Shown here: positions 36,141 to 47,741 of the stretch, one piece after another
Position numbering within the stretch: position 1 is the first letter of the stretch
Layout: each line of letters begins with the position of its first letter
Origin: Favolaschia claudopus
Taxonomy: Eukaryota > Basidiomycota > Agaricomycetes > Agaricales > Mycenaceae
NCBI GenBank assembly: GCA_037176885.1
Contig: JAWWNJ010000006.1
Coordinates: forward strand, 1,550,001-1,614,000
Direction of reading: 5' to 3'
Length of the DNA stretch: 64,000 bases
Position numbers and translations under genes: made by a program
Notes under the pieces: generated by a model
What the model was told of the DNA's origin: nothing
Seen by the model: only the letters and a program-made list of their open reading frames with translations
The model's database searches: none

Positions 36141-39035
36141 CTAGGGAAGATGAGGAGAGTAGGCGCTACCATGTAATGGCGAGCCAGAGTCCGTATATCG
36201 CGCGGGAGGTGAGTGAGGAGCGGAAGGCGAATGTAGAGGCGCAACGTCTGCAGTATGCAGATCGGAATGTACCGCACCGTACGGGCTATAGTGCACAGGC
36301 GGCAACGGCGGCGAAGCGTCGGTATACGGGGAGTAAGGAGCATGTTGCGGATGAGAGCCGAAGTACTCTTGACCGTATTCCACATGCTGCTGGTTGTCCG
36401 GATGCGTTAACGTCGCCTCAGTCTCCACACTGTATTGCGAAGGTTGCGCAGAGTGCCGCTTGGGCATTCCCGCCATGAAGGGCGCCCGAGGTTGCATTGG
36501 TAGGTCGTCCGCAGAGTGCCACGGGTCGTCCTTGGGGAGGGCTGAGTGCTCGACCATGGCACGTTGTTGCTTGCGTGAGTTACGGCGGCGGAGGAGAAGG
36601 AAGGCCTTGGGATAAAATCAATACAAGTCATCGAGTCATTCGAGTGGACGCACCATCAAAAGTACCACAGCAGCTGCTCCCGACGCAGCGCCAATCGCGA
36701 TCTTGGTGCCGGTGGAGAGCGTAGATTTTGAGTTCGTGGTGTTACTATTGTTTGTCTGATTGGAGTCACCCGAATCTGAGCCCTGATTCGAGCCGCCCCC
36801 ATTCCCATTGCTATTCGGATTCGAAGAAGTCGTAGCAGCGTAGGCCGTCTTGATCAAATCGGCCGCCCGCTCAGCAACTCCATAGGCCGTTGCCATCGTA
36901 TGCGCTGCAAACCCTCATCAGTAACCTTGCGTTACTCCAAACACGATCACATACCAGACACCGTCAAAGGCGCAATAGAAACATCAACCACCCGCACATT
37001 CGCCGTGCCATAAACCACCAACGTCGTGTTCACCACCCCGCCTAACGAAAGCGGCAACATCGAACTCGTCCCCGTCGGATGATACTCCGTCCCAGAATTA
37101 TGCGCGATGAACCAATCGATATCGACGTCGGCGGTAGTCGCAGACCCAGGATATGATTCGGACGTAATCACATTACTCGCAGGCGCAGTCTGCATTATCC
37201 GCCGCACGTACTTGAACGTCGAGCGCATGATATCCGCGTCGTACGAGACCGATAGATAGTTCGGGTTGATCTCGGGTGCGTCGAAAGCAGACGCAGAGTT
37301 GATCTGCACGTAGCCACGAGAAAAGCCGTGCTGGAGGCAGAATTGCACTCCGATATCGCCGCCAGACCCGCCGAGCATATTGAAGCTGGAACGCTATGAT
37401 GAGACGAGGCTGGAACGTGGAAAAAATGCGACATACATGAGCTCGACCTGTCCGATTGATTTTGACCCGGCCCAGTCCTTGAGGAGGTCATATTGTGCCT
37501 TGACGCCCGCCTGGACTGTCGGGTCCATCGACGACGCGCTAGCAGACGTCGACAGTGCTTTGGAGAGGTCCAGACCGCCCACCCAGTTAGAGGTGTCGTC
37601 ACCCATAAGATCGGACATAGCGGGATACGCCGTCGCTTCGTTCCAATACGTCCACATTCCAGTACCGTTTTTCCTCCAGATGTCAAGCTGCTCGTCCCAA
37701 AGGTCTTGGGCCCTGAGGTTGCCCCAGGTGTTGGTGTCTGACGATTTCATGGAGATGGATACGGAGACTAAGGAAACGATTGTCGTCAGTGAGGTTCGTG
37801 GTACGAAACTTGAGTGAACTCACGATGGTCTTGTAAATTCGCACCGACACCGGGAAGGTCGACAACACTCTTGATTCCGAGACCGGTGATGAGAGATTTA
37901 GGACCAACGCCCGAGAGCTGAAGCACTTGAGGTGTTCCGATAGTTCCGCCGCTGAAAGAAAGTGAGCCTTGTGCTTAAGGACGAAAGAATAGTCAAAACG
38001 CACGACATGATAACCTCCTTGGCCGCGTTGACAGAGTACGTCTGCCCACCCGCATTAGCCGCGAACGTAACACCGCCTGCAACTGCATTCCCCGCTGTCG
38101 TCGAATTCCAATTAATTTTCGTGACCTGGAAGCCTGTGAGGATCACGAGATTCGGCCTGGAATACGGCGCGATATATCCAAAGTTGGAGTCGGAGCGGCT
38201 ACCATTCTTCGGGTTGATGATGGAGGGGACGAAGGAGACACCGACGTTGGAGCCGTTGGCGGGATCTTGTGCATGCGGAAGGCCCATCGCGACCATAGTG
38301 GGAACCCAGTTCGAGAGCTGTGGAAATTGGAAGGAACTGTAGCTCGTTTGGATGGGTCCGCTGGTGCCGTGCGCGTTAACGTCGTGAGTGACGGACATTG
38401 CGGCGGCGGTGTCGTCCGCCATTGGAGTGAAAGTCTCGCACTAAGAATTATGCTCAGATTCTGTTTTATAAAACCTCGGAGAGAACAACCTACTTTCTTT
38501 ATTGAGGACTGCATGGTGTTCCACCCCCAATCTTGCGCCGCCGACTCCCCGTTCTGCAGAGTATTCCATGCATCGTATTCGGCGGAACTTCCACGACACC
38601 AGAAGCCACCGTTTATAGCAGACGACCCACCCAGACCCTTTCCTCTGGGCCACCCGAGGGGATTCCCCCCTGCGTTTGCTTGTGGTGTCGTTTGATATTG
38701 CCAGTCATATGAAGATTTTGTCAAACCCTTGAGGTATGACATCCCTGTCGCATACAATATTAATCGACGGCCGACATACAAAATGGCGAGCACCAACCTG
38801 GGATAGTAATTTGGTCTTGATACTCGGTGCCATCCGAGCCAGCTTCAATCACCGCGACTGTGATATTGGACCATTCTGCTAGTCGTCCCGCCAATGCGAG
38901 ACCTGCGGTCCCACCACCTACAATGACGAAGTCGAAGGTTTTGCCAGAGAGTTTATTGGGGTCGGTAGTGGACCGCCGCTGGATGGACGTCGCGCACACC
39001 GCGGTCGAAATAGAGAGAACAAGTAGAGAACGCAT
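36141..39035 (-). CDS. GMC oxidoreductase with C-terminal membrane anchor and tail, 843 aa
   Basis: Eight exons join in frame: 38798-39035, 38494-38744, 38004-38440, 37824-37951, 37437-37767, 36955-37385, 36654-36904 and 36141-36605. A signal peptide (residues 1-15) is followed by the FAD-binding G-G-G-T-A-G at 40-45, the [16 protein letters not shown] signature, [16 protein letters not shown], and the catalytic pair H564 (H-P-T-G-T-S) and H607 (S-A-H-T). The family oxidises alcohols or sugars with FAD; the substrate here (aryl alcohol, glucose or other) is not readable. Beyond the usual end lies a Ser/Asn/Gly-rich stalk, a hydrophobic segment (about 671-693), a basic stop-transfer R-R-R, and a 145-residue Pro/His/Tyr/Ser-rich tail. 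This predicts an extracellular enzyme tethered to a membrane. Confidence 0.9.
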
Positions 39036-40084
39036 TAATGAGTGTGAAGGACCGCCCTCTGGGCCTATTAATACTGAACGGTTGAATGTCGCGAGCCGTC
39101 GAAATGAGGAACTTAGGAAGAGGCTGGAACACGCGTGAAGCAGGTTTTAAATCTGGACAGGTTCCAGACCGCCACACGGCCAGAGGAAGCCGGATGCTTG
39201 ATATTTCTGATTCAGATATGATAAACCTTTGTGAACGGGGCAGTGCCAGGACCAAGTTTTCCAAGCTCAATCCGCAGTTGCTTGGGCAGAAATTCGAAGA
39301 GAACTTGTCGATGAAATTTTCGTGTTTTTCCAGAGGGTCCTGAGCTCTCGAGAGTCGTCCCAAGAGCCAAGTCGATCGCAATTCTCAATTTTTCGGGTCA
39401 TAGTAAAAGGCCGCATTGCAACGAGAGGTCACTATACGCCGGGCTGGGAACTAGAAGGAGCCAGTCCAAGTCTAAAAGTAAACGATCGCGAGTCTCGCCG
39501 GCCTTGGTCAGCGGCTGCGTCACTGTCACGCGTTCGGGTTGATAGGAACTTAAGCTTGATCCTGAGTCGGCCGATTGTCCCACATAGACCGTTCCAGACC
39601 TCTCAGTATTTCTACCAGAACTTGTATGAGTGCCAAGTCGCCCACTGGCCCAAAGTTTTTTCTGCATACATGGTCGCAAGCATTAGAGGGTGGGTCCCGC
39701 GAAATAAAATACGGAAATGAGTCACCGAAGAACTCTCGTGATCACACTCACACTTCGGGAATCGGGATTACATACGATGACCAACAGCTGTATTCCGAAG
39801 GTTTGACATTAAATATATACGACCAGAAAACGACGAGGAATTTTTTTTAGAATGCTACATCGACTCCTTATAGATCGAGGAAACCCAGATGCGTGTACCT
39901 GAGTCGAGTCAGAGTCGGAAGTCCTAGGGGGCGGCGGACAACTTGAATGTGTATAGCATCGGAAATTGGAATCATCGATATCTCAAGGTTTGAAAGCGGG
40001 ACGATGAAAGCGAAAGAGGATACCAGTGGGAAAACACATACTGCTGTACTCGAGAACTCGGTGAAGCGGGGATACCACCAAGCT
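39036..40084. other. Intergenic region
   Basis: Upstream of the GMC oxidoreductase (promoter side, with a TATTAAT-like box near 39065). No further gene was supported. Confidence 0.45.
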
Positions 40085-40230
40085 AAATTTAATATTTTTG
40101 TGGGGTCGGGGCCAATGTAAATGTCCATCCCATCGTAAACCTGGCATCTGTGGAAGATGTTTGCCTGAAACGAGACAACTTCGCCGCTCCATCCTGCGAC
40201 ACCATGCTCCGCGAGGATAGGCATCCACGC
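40085..40230 (-). pseudogene. Possible relic of an F-box-like gene 3' end
   Basis: On the minus strand two different frames show pieces similar to the end of the neighbouring F-box genes. One reads A-K-L-S-R-F-R-Q-T-S (compare A-K-L-R-S-F-R-Q-T-W), the other Y-D-G-M-D-I-Y-I-G-P (compare E-G-G-M-E-I-Y-V-G-V). The intervening coding part is shortened. This could be a decayed third copy of the 3' end; the match is short. Confidence 0.35.
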
Positions 40231-40384
40231 GTCGAGTCCGTCGCGTCCGCGAAAACCGCCGCCTCCCAATATCGAGGCAAGTAATATTTCGCAGGGTACA
40301 TAATGCATGTTCCCCACGACAGTATGCGACTGTACTCCGGCCAAACAACATGTTCGAACCCCCGATTTCTTCCAACGGTCCGGG

Positions 40385-41784
40385 TCACTGCAAAAAATTA
40401 GACGCATGTTAAAGGCCTGAAATGAGGTTGACGTACTTCGAACGCGCCAACATAGATCTCCATCCCAGTTTCGACTCTCAGCCGCCGCAAAGCTAACCCA
40501 TCTCCCTCCTCCCACTTGACCTGAATCCCTTGAAATCGGCGATGCCATGTCTGGCGAAACGACCTTAGCTTTGCCTCACCGTGGGCTCTAGAAGTGAGCG
40601 CGTGCACCAACGACTGATTCACATGGCACGGCTCGCAGTTCCAAAGTTCCACCGCCTGAAGTTGTGGCAAGAACGAAGGATATCTGGCGCGGGACAGCAT
40701 GTCTAGGAATTTCAAGACGAATTCGGTACACGGTATGTACAGCTTGATGTGTATGAGCCGGGACAAAGTCTGGAGCAAAGACAATGTGACGGTTGGGACT
40801 GAAAATTCGCGCAGGGAAGGGGCCATCTGAGATACGAAGCGAATGATGCGGGGGTGGTCCATGTCGCGCGAGCGAACGTAGCGGATTATGAGGGTCTCGA
40901 GGTTGGGGAACGCGAGGGTTTCGAAGAGGGTGTAGTCAGTATCAAAAAGATCGATGTCAAATGTTTTCAAAGTTGGATGAGAGAAGGGGGCGATGTTGTT
41001 CTGCGTTCCGAATGTCTCCAAAAGGGTGCACTGGCATCGGATGAGGGACGGCGAAACTCGAAAGACTTCAACGGCGGCTGTAGTGTCGAGGCCTTCAGCG
41101 CATCCCAGGGAAGGGCGAAATATTGGGGTAAGGCATCAGAGGACAGGCAAACTTCTTCGAGCAGTGGGGCGGCGCTGAACGTTTTAATAGGATCATCTGG
41201 GGGGTCTCGGGAATCGTGTTCGTCCTCGTAGTCATACCGAATGCCCAGTGAAAGCTGGCGCAAAATAGGGAAAGTGGGGGAAATTTGGTCGTAGAATGCA
41301 AAGCACGTATCCAGCTTCAGACGTTCGAGACGTGGGGCAAGGTGATCGAAAAGAGTGCTCAGCACGCGTTTTCCCTGTTCCTCCGACTTGGTAGTTCCTC
41401 TGAGATTCAGAGACAGAGGCAGGGATCCGGTTCGGGCGACCCAATCGCCCAGGAACGATTCAAAGTTCTCCGAGTGTTCTCCGCATCGAAAAAACGAAGC
41501 GGCATCGCGTGAAAATCCAGACGCAAATTTTGCAGTAGCCTTGGAGTAGTTGTTGCGATGGCTCTCCATTTGCGACATACACGAAGAAGCACGAATGGAG
41601 CCAAGTTGGTGAACGGAATGAAGGATCCGAAATGATTCGGTTTGTGGGCAAGACAGTGAACGAAAACTTCGGAAATGATTTCGGTTGGCAAAGACAAAAC
41701 GGGGTAGAACAGCGCGCATTCAGAGATGGTGTGCTCGAGCGCATGCTGGCGCTTGAGTGGTTCAACGGATTTGGCCGTGGACAT
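40385..41784 (-). pseudogene. F-box-like pseudogene with two frameshifts
   Basis: Related over its length to the intact gene at 41948-43468. The frame starts at an ATG at 41784, with the F-box Y-P-V-L-S-L-P-T-E-I-I-S-E-V-F and V-C-R-K-W-R. It shifts near 41,470 (F-F-D-A-E-N leads into the wrong frame, while F-E-S-F-L-G-D-W continues in another). It shifts again near 41,090 (after L-P-W-D-A-L-K-A; homology resumes as ...P-S-L-I-R-C-Q). The end (E-I-Y-V-G-A-F-E) also has an altered splice-donor context compared with the paralogue. No good introns explain the shifts, so this is read as a decayed copy; sequencing error is the alternative. Confidence 0.6.
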
Positions 41785-41947
41785 GATGGTAGAAGACAAG
41801 ATGATTATGTAAGTGGTGAAGTCGAATAAAAACCACGATTAAATCCTCTGGGGAATCCGAAGGCAAGATACAGCCATCCTTCTATAATGTGGAATAATCC
41901 TCCGCTATCGGAGAGTATGATACAGTATAGTCGACCTCAAGAAAACA

Positions 41948-43468
41948 TCACAGTCCCGACCTGATCCAACGGTATGGGTCACTTGTGATTCAAAAGGAAA
42001 AATGAGATGCGGATTCAAATTTCGATGAGCAAAGCACATACTCGGGCACTCCGACATAAATCTCCATTCCACCCTCCAAGCGCAATTTCTCCAAAGACGG
42101 TCCGATTCCCTCTTCCCAATTGACTTGAATTCCCTCGAAACGAGAAGCCCATATCTGACGGAAAGAACGCAGCTTCACGCCGTCGCCACGGAGTCTGGAT
42201 GAGAGTGCGTGCACCAACGCCAGGTTCACATGGCATGGCTCAGATTCCCCGAGCTCCAGTACTTGAAGTTGAGGCAGAAACGATGGATACTTTGTGCGAT
42301 TCAGCTTTCCCAACAACTCGTTCACAAACTCGGTACTGGGGGCGAAGAACTGCAGATGCGTGAGAAGAGACATATCTCGTAGGGACCTCAGGGGGACTTC
42401 TGCGGCGAACAGTCTGAGCAGAGACGTCGCGAATCGGGATATAAATTCGACGACATGCACGTTATCCGTGTCAACGTAATGCATTTTGAGGGTCTCGAGG
42501 TTCGGGAACGTAAGGGCCTGGAATAATGTGTAGGGACCACCGAAAGAGTAGATGTCGAATTCCTTCATATTGGAATGAAGTACGTTTGGAAGTCCAGGTT
42601 GCGAGACTGCTTCGCCGACGGTGCACGAGGTGAGCGATGGTGCTAAGAGCAGGGCATCAACACAGTCCTGAGACGTGAATGCATCAGCCCTGAGCACCGA
42701 CAACACCTTCCATGGTAAGGTGTAATGGAATGGTCGTGCACCGGAGAACAGGTAAAGTTCTTGCAGAAGGGGCGTGTCTCGGAAAGTTTGAATGGGGTGG
42801 TCTTCAAGATTCGCCAAATCCTCCTCGTAATTGAAACCATGACCGAGTGATAGCTCTCGGAGACGTGGAAAGCTGAAGGACAGCTGGTTATAGTACTTGA
42901 TATCGGTATCCAGATTCAAGCGCTCGAGACGCGGCGAGACGTGGTTGAAGAGCGTAGACAACACGCGCTGTCCATCCTCTTGTTCTTCAATGTTTCCTAT
43001 GAGGTCCAAAGACATAGGAACACTGCCAGCTCGCATGACAAAATCGGAAAGAAACGATTCCAAGATTGCGGCCTCGAAGAAATGCATCGGAGTCTCGAAA
43101 TCCAAGCACAAGGCTGTCCATAACATCGGGGTTGCTATCGCCAGGCGCCTCCACTTGCTGCAGACTTGTAGCAATAGAAATGGTGCAAGCTTGGTATTTG
43201 TAGTCAACGCGTAGAAGTCGCTCCGCTCCGATGGATCACGAAGACAGTGAACGAAAATTTCAGACATGATTTCGTTCGGAAGAGACAATACTGGATAGCT
43301 GGCAGGGGCCGTCAGAGATTTTTGTATCTCGACACACTTTTCGACCTCCCACTCGTATTCGACAATTTTTGCCTTGTGTCGCGCAATCCTCGACCGATAC
43401 CTATCCGCCCAGAGTTCTTGTGCATTCAAACTCGAGCTCAGCCGAGCCTGGATCCAAGTACCAGCCAT
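41948..43468 (-). CDS. F-box-like protein, 2 exons, 486 aa
   Basis: Exon 1 (42042-43468) starts at the ATG at 43468; a tiny exon 2 (41948-41981) adds 11 codons after a 60-nt intron (GTATGT...CACAAG). The N-terminus has a helical segment (A-R-H-K-A-K-I-V-E-Y-E-W-E-V-E-K), then an F-box (Y-P-V-L-S-L-P-N-E-I-M-S-E-I-F), V-C-S-K-W-R, and a Leu-rich repeat-like C-terminus. The last exon ends D-P-Y-R-W-I-R-S-G-L. If the intron were kept the frame would stop at 41990. It is the intact paralogue of the pseudogene at 40385-41784. Probable SCF ubiquitin-ligase adaptor; target unknown. Confidence 0.75.
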
Positions 43469-43939
43469 CGTCGTTGCCGCTGGAAGTGAGAGAATGTGGA
43501 AAAGGGATTGATCTTGCTTGGCAAAGCCCGGAAAGTAGAGGCTTAGTAGAGCTTAGTAGCAAATTAGTAGACACACCGGAAAAGAACAACAAAGTCTACG
43601 GTCACGTGATCCGAGGAATGACTTGCTGACTTCTCTGATTTCCACAGAACTTTCCACTTATCTGCGGAAATCAAAGCTTTCTATTGTGTAGGGAGCGCGT
43701 TTGACACGCTTTCCACCACGTAGACTTTTAGTAAGTCTGCAGGCACGGAAAGCTGCGTGGAAAACAGGCATTTCAGCAAGTGATTCGGCTGCGTAGACTT
43801 TTGTTCTTTGCTGGTGTGAGAGGCTAGCATACATGCAAAATCTCCACCAATTGAATCTCGAAGAAGGTAATAAAAGTACATTAAAAAGCACGGTATACCG
43901 TAGAGGTCAAAAGGTCTACTACTGGGTATATAAATTACC
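43469..43939. other. Intergenic region
   Basis: Between the F-box gene start and the 3' end of the coiled-coil gene. A/T-rich with a GGTATATAAATTA box near 43,925; no gene recognised. Confidence 0.5.
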
Positions 43940-46900
43940 TCACATCAAATCCCGCTCCCCCGCTTCAGGAGCGCGGTACGTCCGTGAAATCATCGAATTG
44001 TTCTGCATACTTCGCGCTATATCCGCCGCCTCCCCACTGGGCACCAAATTCGCGAGGAAACCAAACCCGCTTGGCGTCGCAGAGATCGCTTTTGAAGACG
44101 TATCGCGCGACGCCCGCGAAGAACGTCGCGAGGCACCGACAGGGACGGGAGAAGTTGGTTTCGGCGGTGAGGTCCCGAGCTCGGAACCCGACAACGAAGC
44201 ACCCTCGAGCCGCTCCTGGGGCGTGGTCTCAACACTCAATCCACTCCGAAAGCTCTGCACGCGTCGGCTGAGCGCCTGTAACACCGACCCACTCTCCAGC
44301 CACGTCGCCTCCGTTCTCGAGAGCGGGCTCAGCGGCGGCTGAGAACCAGCAATCTCATCCTCCGCCGCCTGAGCCGCATACGTCGAATGTATTGACGAGT
44401 CCGACAACCCTCTCCGTCTCAACGTCCTCTGAAGCAGCGGCGCCAAATAATCCGGTTCCTCATCCCCACTCGCATCCCCACTTCCAGGCTGCCGCACAGG
44501 AGTCCCGACACCGTCTAACACCGCATCCACATTCCGTGACATCCGATTCGGATGGTGCCGCCCTCCCGCACGCAACGCAGCGGCCGCCGGGCTCAGCAAC
44601 GACGGCGGACGCTGCCGCGGTACTTTCGGATGCGGTATCACAACCCAAGGATCGGGCGTCCGCGTCCTCGGCGCACCAGCAAAAATGCCCATCACGCTCG
44701 GTGTCCCTTGGTGCGGGGCTCCATTGATCCCTCCCGCACCAGGCCTGGTAGGAGCCGGCATCGCGGGCGTCGCATCCACTGTACTCGTCATCGCCCGCCC
44801 AACGCCCGCGCCTGCCCCAGAAAACTCGACGTTGACCGTCGTTGCCGACGCTGCCAACGCCGGCCCCAATTTCGGTACGAACCGCGCAGGAATCGGCCGT
44901 GGTGCAGCAAGCGGACTGGCTGCCCCTACCCTCTCGCGTTCAGCTTCCCTTGGCGCAGGGCTTCCCGCGAACAGCTTCGACAATGGTGCCATCCATCCGC
45001 TTGCGGTCTTCCCGTCAGCACCACCCTTCCCATCCGCATCGCCATCCATCGCACGAGCGGCTGCCTTACTCGGGTCCATCGCCGCCTCACTGACACGTGT
45101 CGCACTCGACGGATCGAGGACCACCTCATTCAGTAGCACACGCATCTCCCCAAGCGCTCCAAATATTTCACGCAGAACCCCAAGCAACGTGCGAACATCT
45201 CGCCGCCCAGCACGCAGCTCATCATCCTGACCGACCGTGGTGCGGAGCTGTTTACCAGCATCAGACACGATACCTGCGACAGTGGTGCGTGAAAGATGTG
45301 CAACATCTGCGCCACGAATCCCAGCTCGTTTTAGTCGGTTGGTCAGCGAAAGCGCATCAGCTGCTTGCATGCGTTGCAGTAACCCTTGAGTACGTTCGAT
45401 GAGGGTAGCCAGGCTCGCTGATGGCGGAGGATTGCTTGCGCCAGCGATGCTGGAAGGTGCTGCAGAGTCTGAATAGATCGAGGCGGCGGAAGAGGGTGAT
45501 TTAGAAGGAGGATATGGGCTGGGAGTGGGAGGCTGGGGATATGGATCCGTTTGCACACCACGCGACCGGGATAAAAGGAACAAGGGTTTGTGAGGGGTGC
45601 GCTTCTCCATTGTCGTATCCTCGTCCTGCTCCTCAATATCGAAGCTAGCATGGGACGGCGATCTGGGATAACGCGCCTGGGCCTGACCAAAATACGTCCA
45701 CTTGGTTTCTGAGGTCGTGGCTGAATCGGCGGGCGAAAGTGGACGGCGATTTGTCTCTGGTGTAAGCGGCTCCTAGCCAGAAATTAGCAGTAGAATAGAT
45801 AAGAAACTGGCAAAACCTACGTATCGCCGTGATGTCCTCCGGTCACCGAAATTGAAAGACTGAAGGAAAGATAAATGAGTCGAAGAATAATGAGAGAAAG
45901 ACTGCATACCGGATTCAACGCATTGGGGACACTTCCCGAGTGGAAATGCTGCCGCAGATGCGAAGGAGTGGCTGCTTCGCTAGATATTAGCAAGGACGAT
46001 GGATCGCAAAGGAAACGTACCACCACTCCTTGGGGGCGGAATTACGCGTTGTTCCTCCACCTCCTCTTGCAGCGCCCTGCAATCTTCCCTCGCATCCGCA
46101 AGCAAAGCCTGCAGCTCCGCATTATCGCGCTTGAGCGTCTCGTTGTCATCCACGAGCGTCTCTAGTACACTAGTGAGCTCTGGTTGTTCCTCAGGTGCAC
46201 CAACGGAGCGATGAAGCGCTTCAAGACGGGCCCTCGCATCGATTATGATACTCTCAGACGACTCCAGTCGGTGCTCGCGCTTTTCCTCCAGCGCATTCTG
46301 CAGACGCCGGACGTCAGCCTGAAGTTTCGATGTCCGGTCCTTCAGCGCCGCAAAACGCGACTCAGCCAGTCTCGCACGCTGCGACTCGCTGTCGCGCTCC
46401 TGCTGCATGTCGTCCTTATCCTTCATCGCGGCAGATAAGCGCGTTTCCCACCCGACGGACCTCGCGGCGGAGGTAGTCATGCGCGAAATGTTCATCTTGG
46501 CTTCGGCCAGTTCCTGCAGGATGGTCTTGTTCGAGACCTCTGTGACTTCGTTGTTGACAAGGGCTTGCGTGAGGCGCTGAAAGCGGCTGAGTAGGGCGCG
46601 GTGAGCTTCGATACGAAAATCGCACCTTCTCAAGCGCCTTATTCTCCTTCGTGAGCTCGTCCAACTGGTCCTGAGCCTCCGCTGCAGCACCGTCGCTTTC
46701 CTCCCTATCCTCCGCCATAGCCTCTCGCCGACTCTCATGTCTCCGCACGTAAGCCTCATGCCGCTGCAACAACGCTTGCCCAACCTCTACTTCTTTATGA
46801 ATTTCTGCAATTGAGACGCAACAAATCGCACCCACCAGCACTCAGCGTCAGCCTAGTCTCCAACCGCGCCTTTACCGCCATCCACGCCTGCACATTCTCA

Positions 46901-47076
46901 CAATCGTCGCGTCCACAACAACAAAAGAAGGCAGCCGTTGGTTCAGGAGACGGCACACGAGAGACATTCTCGAGTGCCAGGGTAAGGTCGTCTATCGTTG
47001 TGGTGGCGTCGTACAAGCTATCCCGGTTCGTCAAAGGCGAATCTGGCGTTGGCGGGCGAATTGTAGCGTAGTCCAT
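43940..47076 (-). CDS. Coiled-coil protein of unknown function, 6 exons, 970 aa
   Basis: Exons 46836-47076, 46626-46804, 46021-46576, 45910-45974, 45821-45859 and 43940-45772 join in frame from M-D-Y-A-T-I-R-P-P-T-P-D-S-P. The N-terminus has a small Cys cluster (F-F-C-C-C-G-R-D-D-C-E), followed by about 270 residues of strong coiled coil with heptad-like Leu/Ala spacing and many Glu/Arg/Gln (L-A-E-A-K-M-N-I ... L-Q-A-D-V-R-R-L-Q). A central helical domain (residues near L-T-N-R-L-K-R-A-G-I-R-G-A-D-V to L-L-N-E-V-V-L-D-P) is preceded and followed by Pro/Ser/Ala-rich, probably disordered regions. No catalytic motif is visible. The layout suggests a cytoskeletal or septum/spindle-associated scaffold, but this is only inference. 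It lies next to the RasGAP gene in the same orientation. Confidence 0.75.
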
Positions 47077-47741
47077 GTTGGTATGCGCCAATAAATTAAC
47101 GGACTACGGCTCCAACGCCGTGTAGTCCTCGTTTTCGTCGCTGCGGCTTATGGATTCAGCCTTATTTAGCCTCAAAGTTCTGCGGATAAGGTGCCTGCGA
47201 TATAACCAAAATGCCGCGCGCTGAAATTCGAATATGCTGGCGAAATCGCAAGAACATTGACTCTGTCAGCTCAAACTTGGCGTATTTGGCTGCAGTAACG
47301 CACAGATATGATTTCAGCAATCCAATCCGTCCTTATTGCTTTAAACGCTGTTAGACGACGCGGAATTGGGATAGAACGGCTAGGTGGACGCCAGATGGTG
47401 AGAGTAGAGAGCAAGATGATCTTCAGCAATTATCCCCAGTGATTTGACAGTCATGGGATCTCCTCCTCATTTGACAATTTGTCGACACCAAAACGCCGGA
47501 ACTTGAGAGAGAAAGAGAGAGAGCAAAATTTTCATTGATAAAACACGAAATACATCTACATTAATATGTACACCAATCCGGCCAATTATGAATGGAGCAG
47601 GAGAGTTGGATGAGGAATAGTAGGCAGGATGATGCGAGTGGTAAATCGTACAGGAGATGATGCTAATAGTGAGTGAAACCATAACAAAAGGAACCAAGAG
47701 AGCTAGCTGCTATTAGAGTAGAGTGCGCCGCACAAAGAATA
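47077..47741. other. Intergenic region
   Basis: Promoter side of the coiled-coil gene and 3' flank of the RasGAP gene. A short (GA)n run is present at about 47,505-47,522. No gene recognised. Confidence 0.5.

Noticed and set aside
33544..39035. Functional link between the molybdenum cofactor gene and the GMC oxidoreductase
   Set aside because: They are adjacent and co-oriented, but GMC enzymes use FAD, not molybdenum, and fungal neighbours are usually transcribed separately.
39868..40548. A 226-codon minus-strand frame proposed as a gene of its own
   Set aside because: Its upstream half crosses the end of the F-box pseudogene and its intron-like segment; only a short piece shows similarity to F-box 3' ends.
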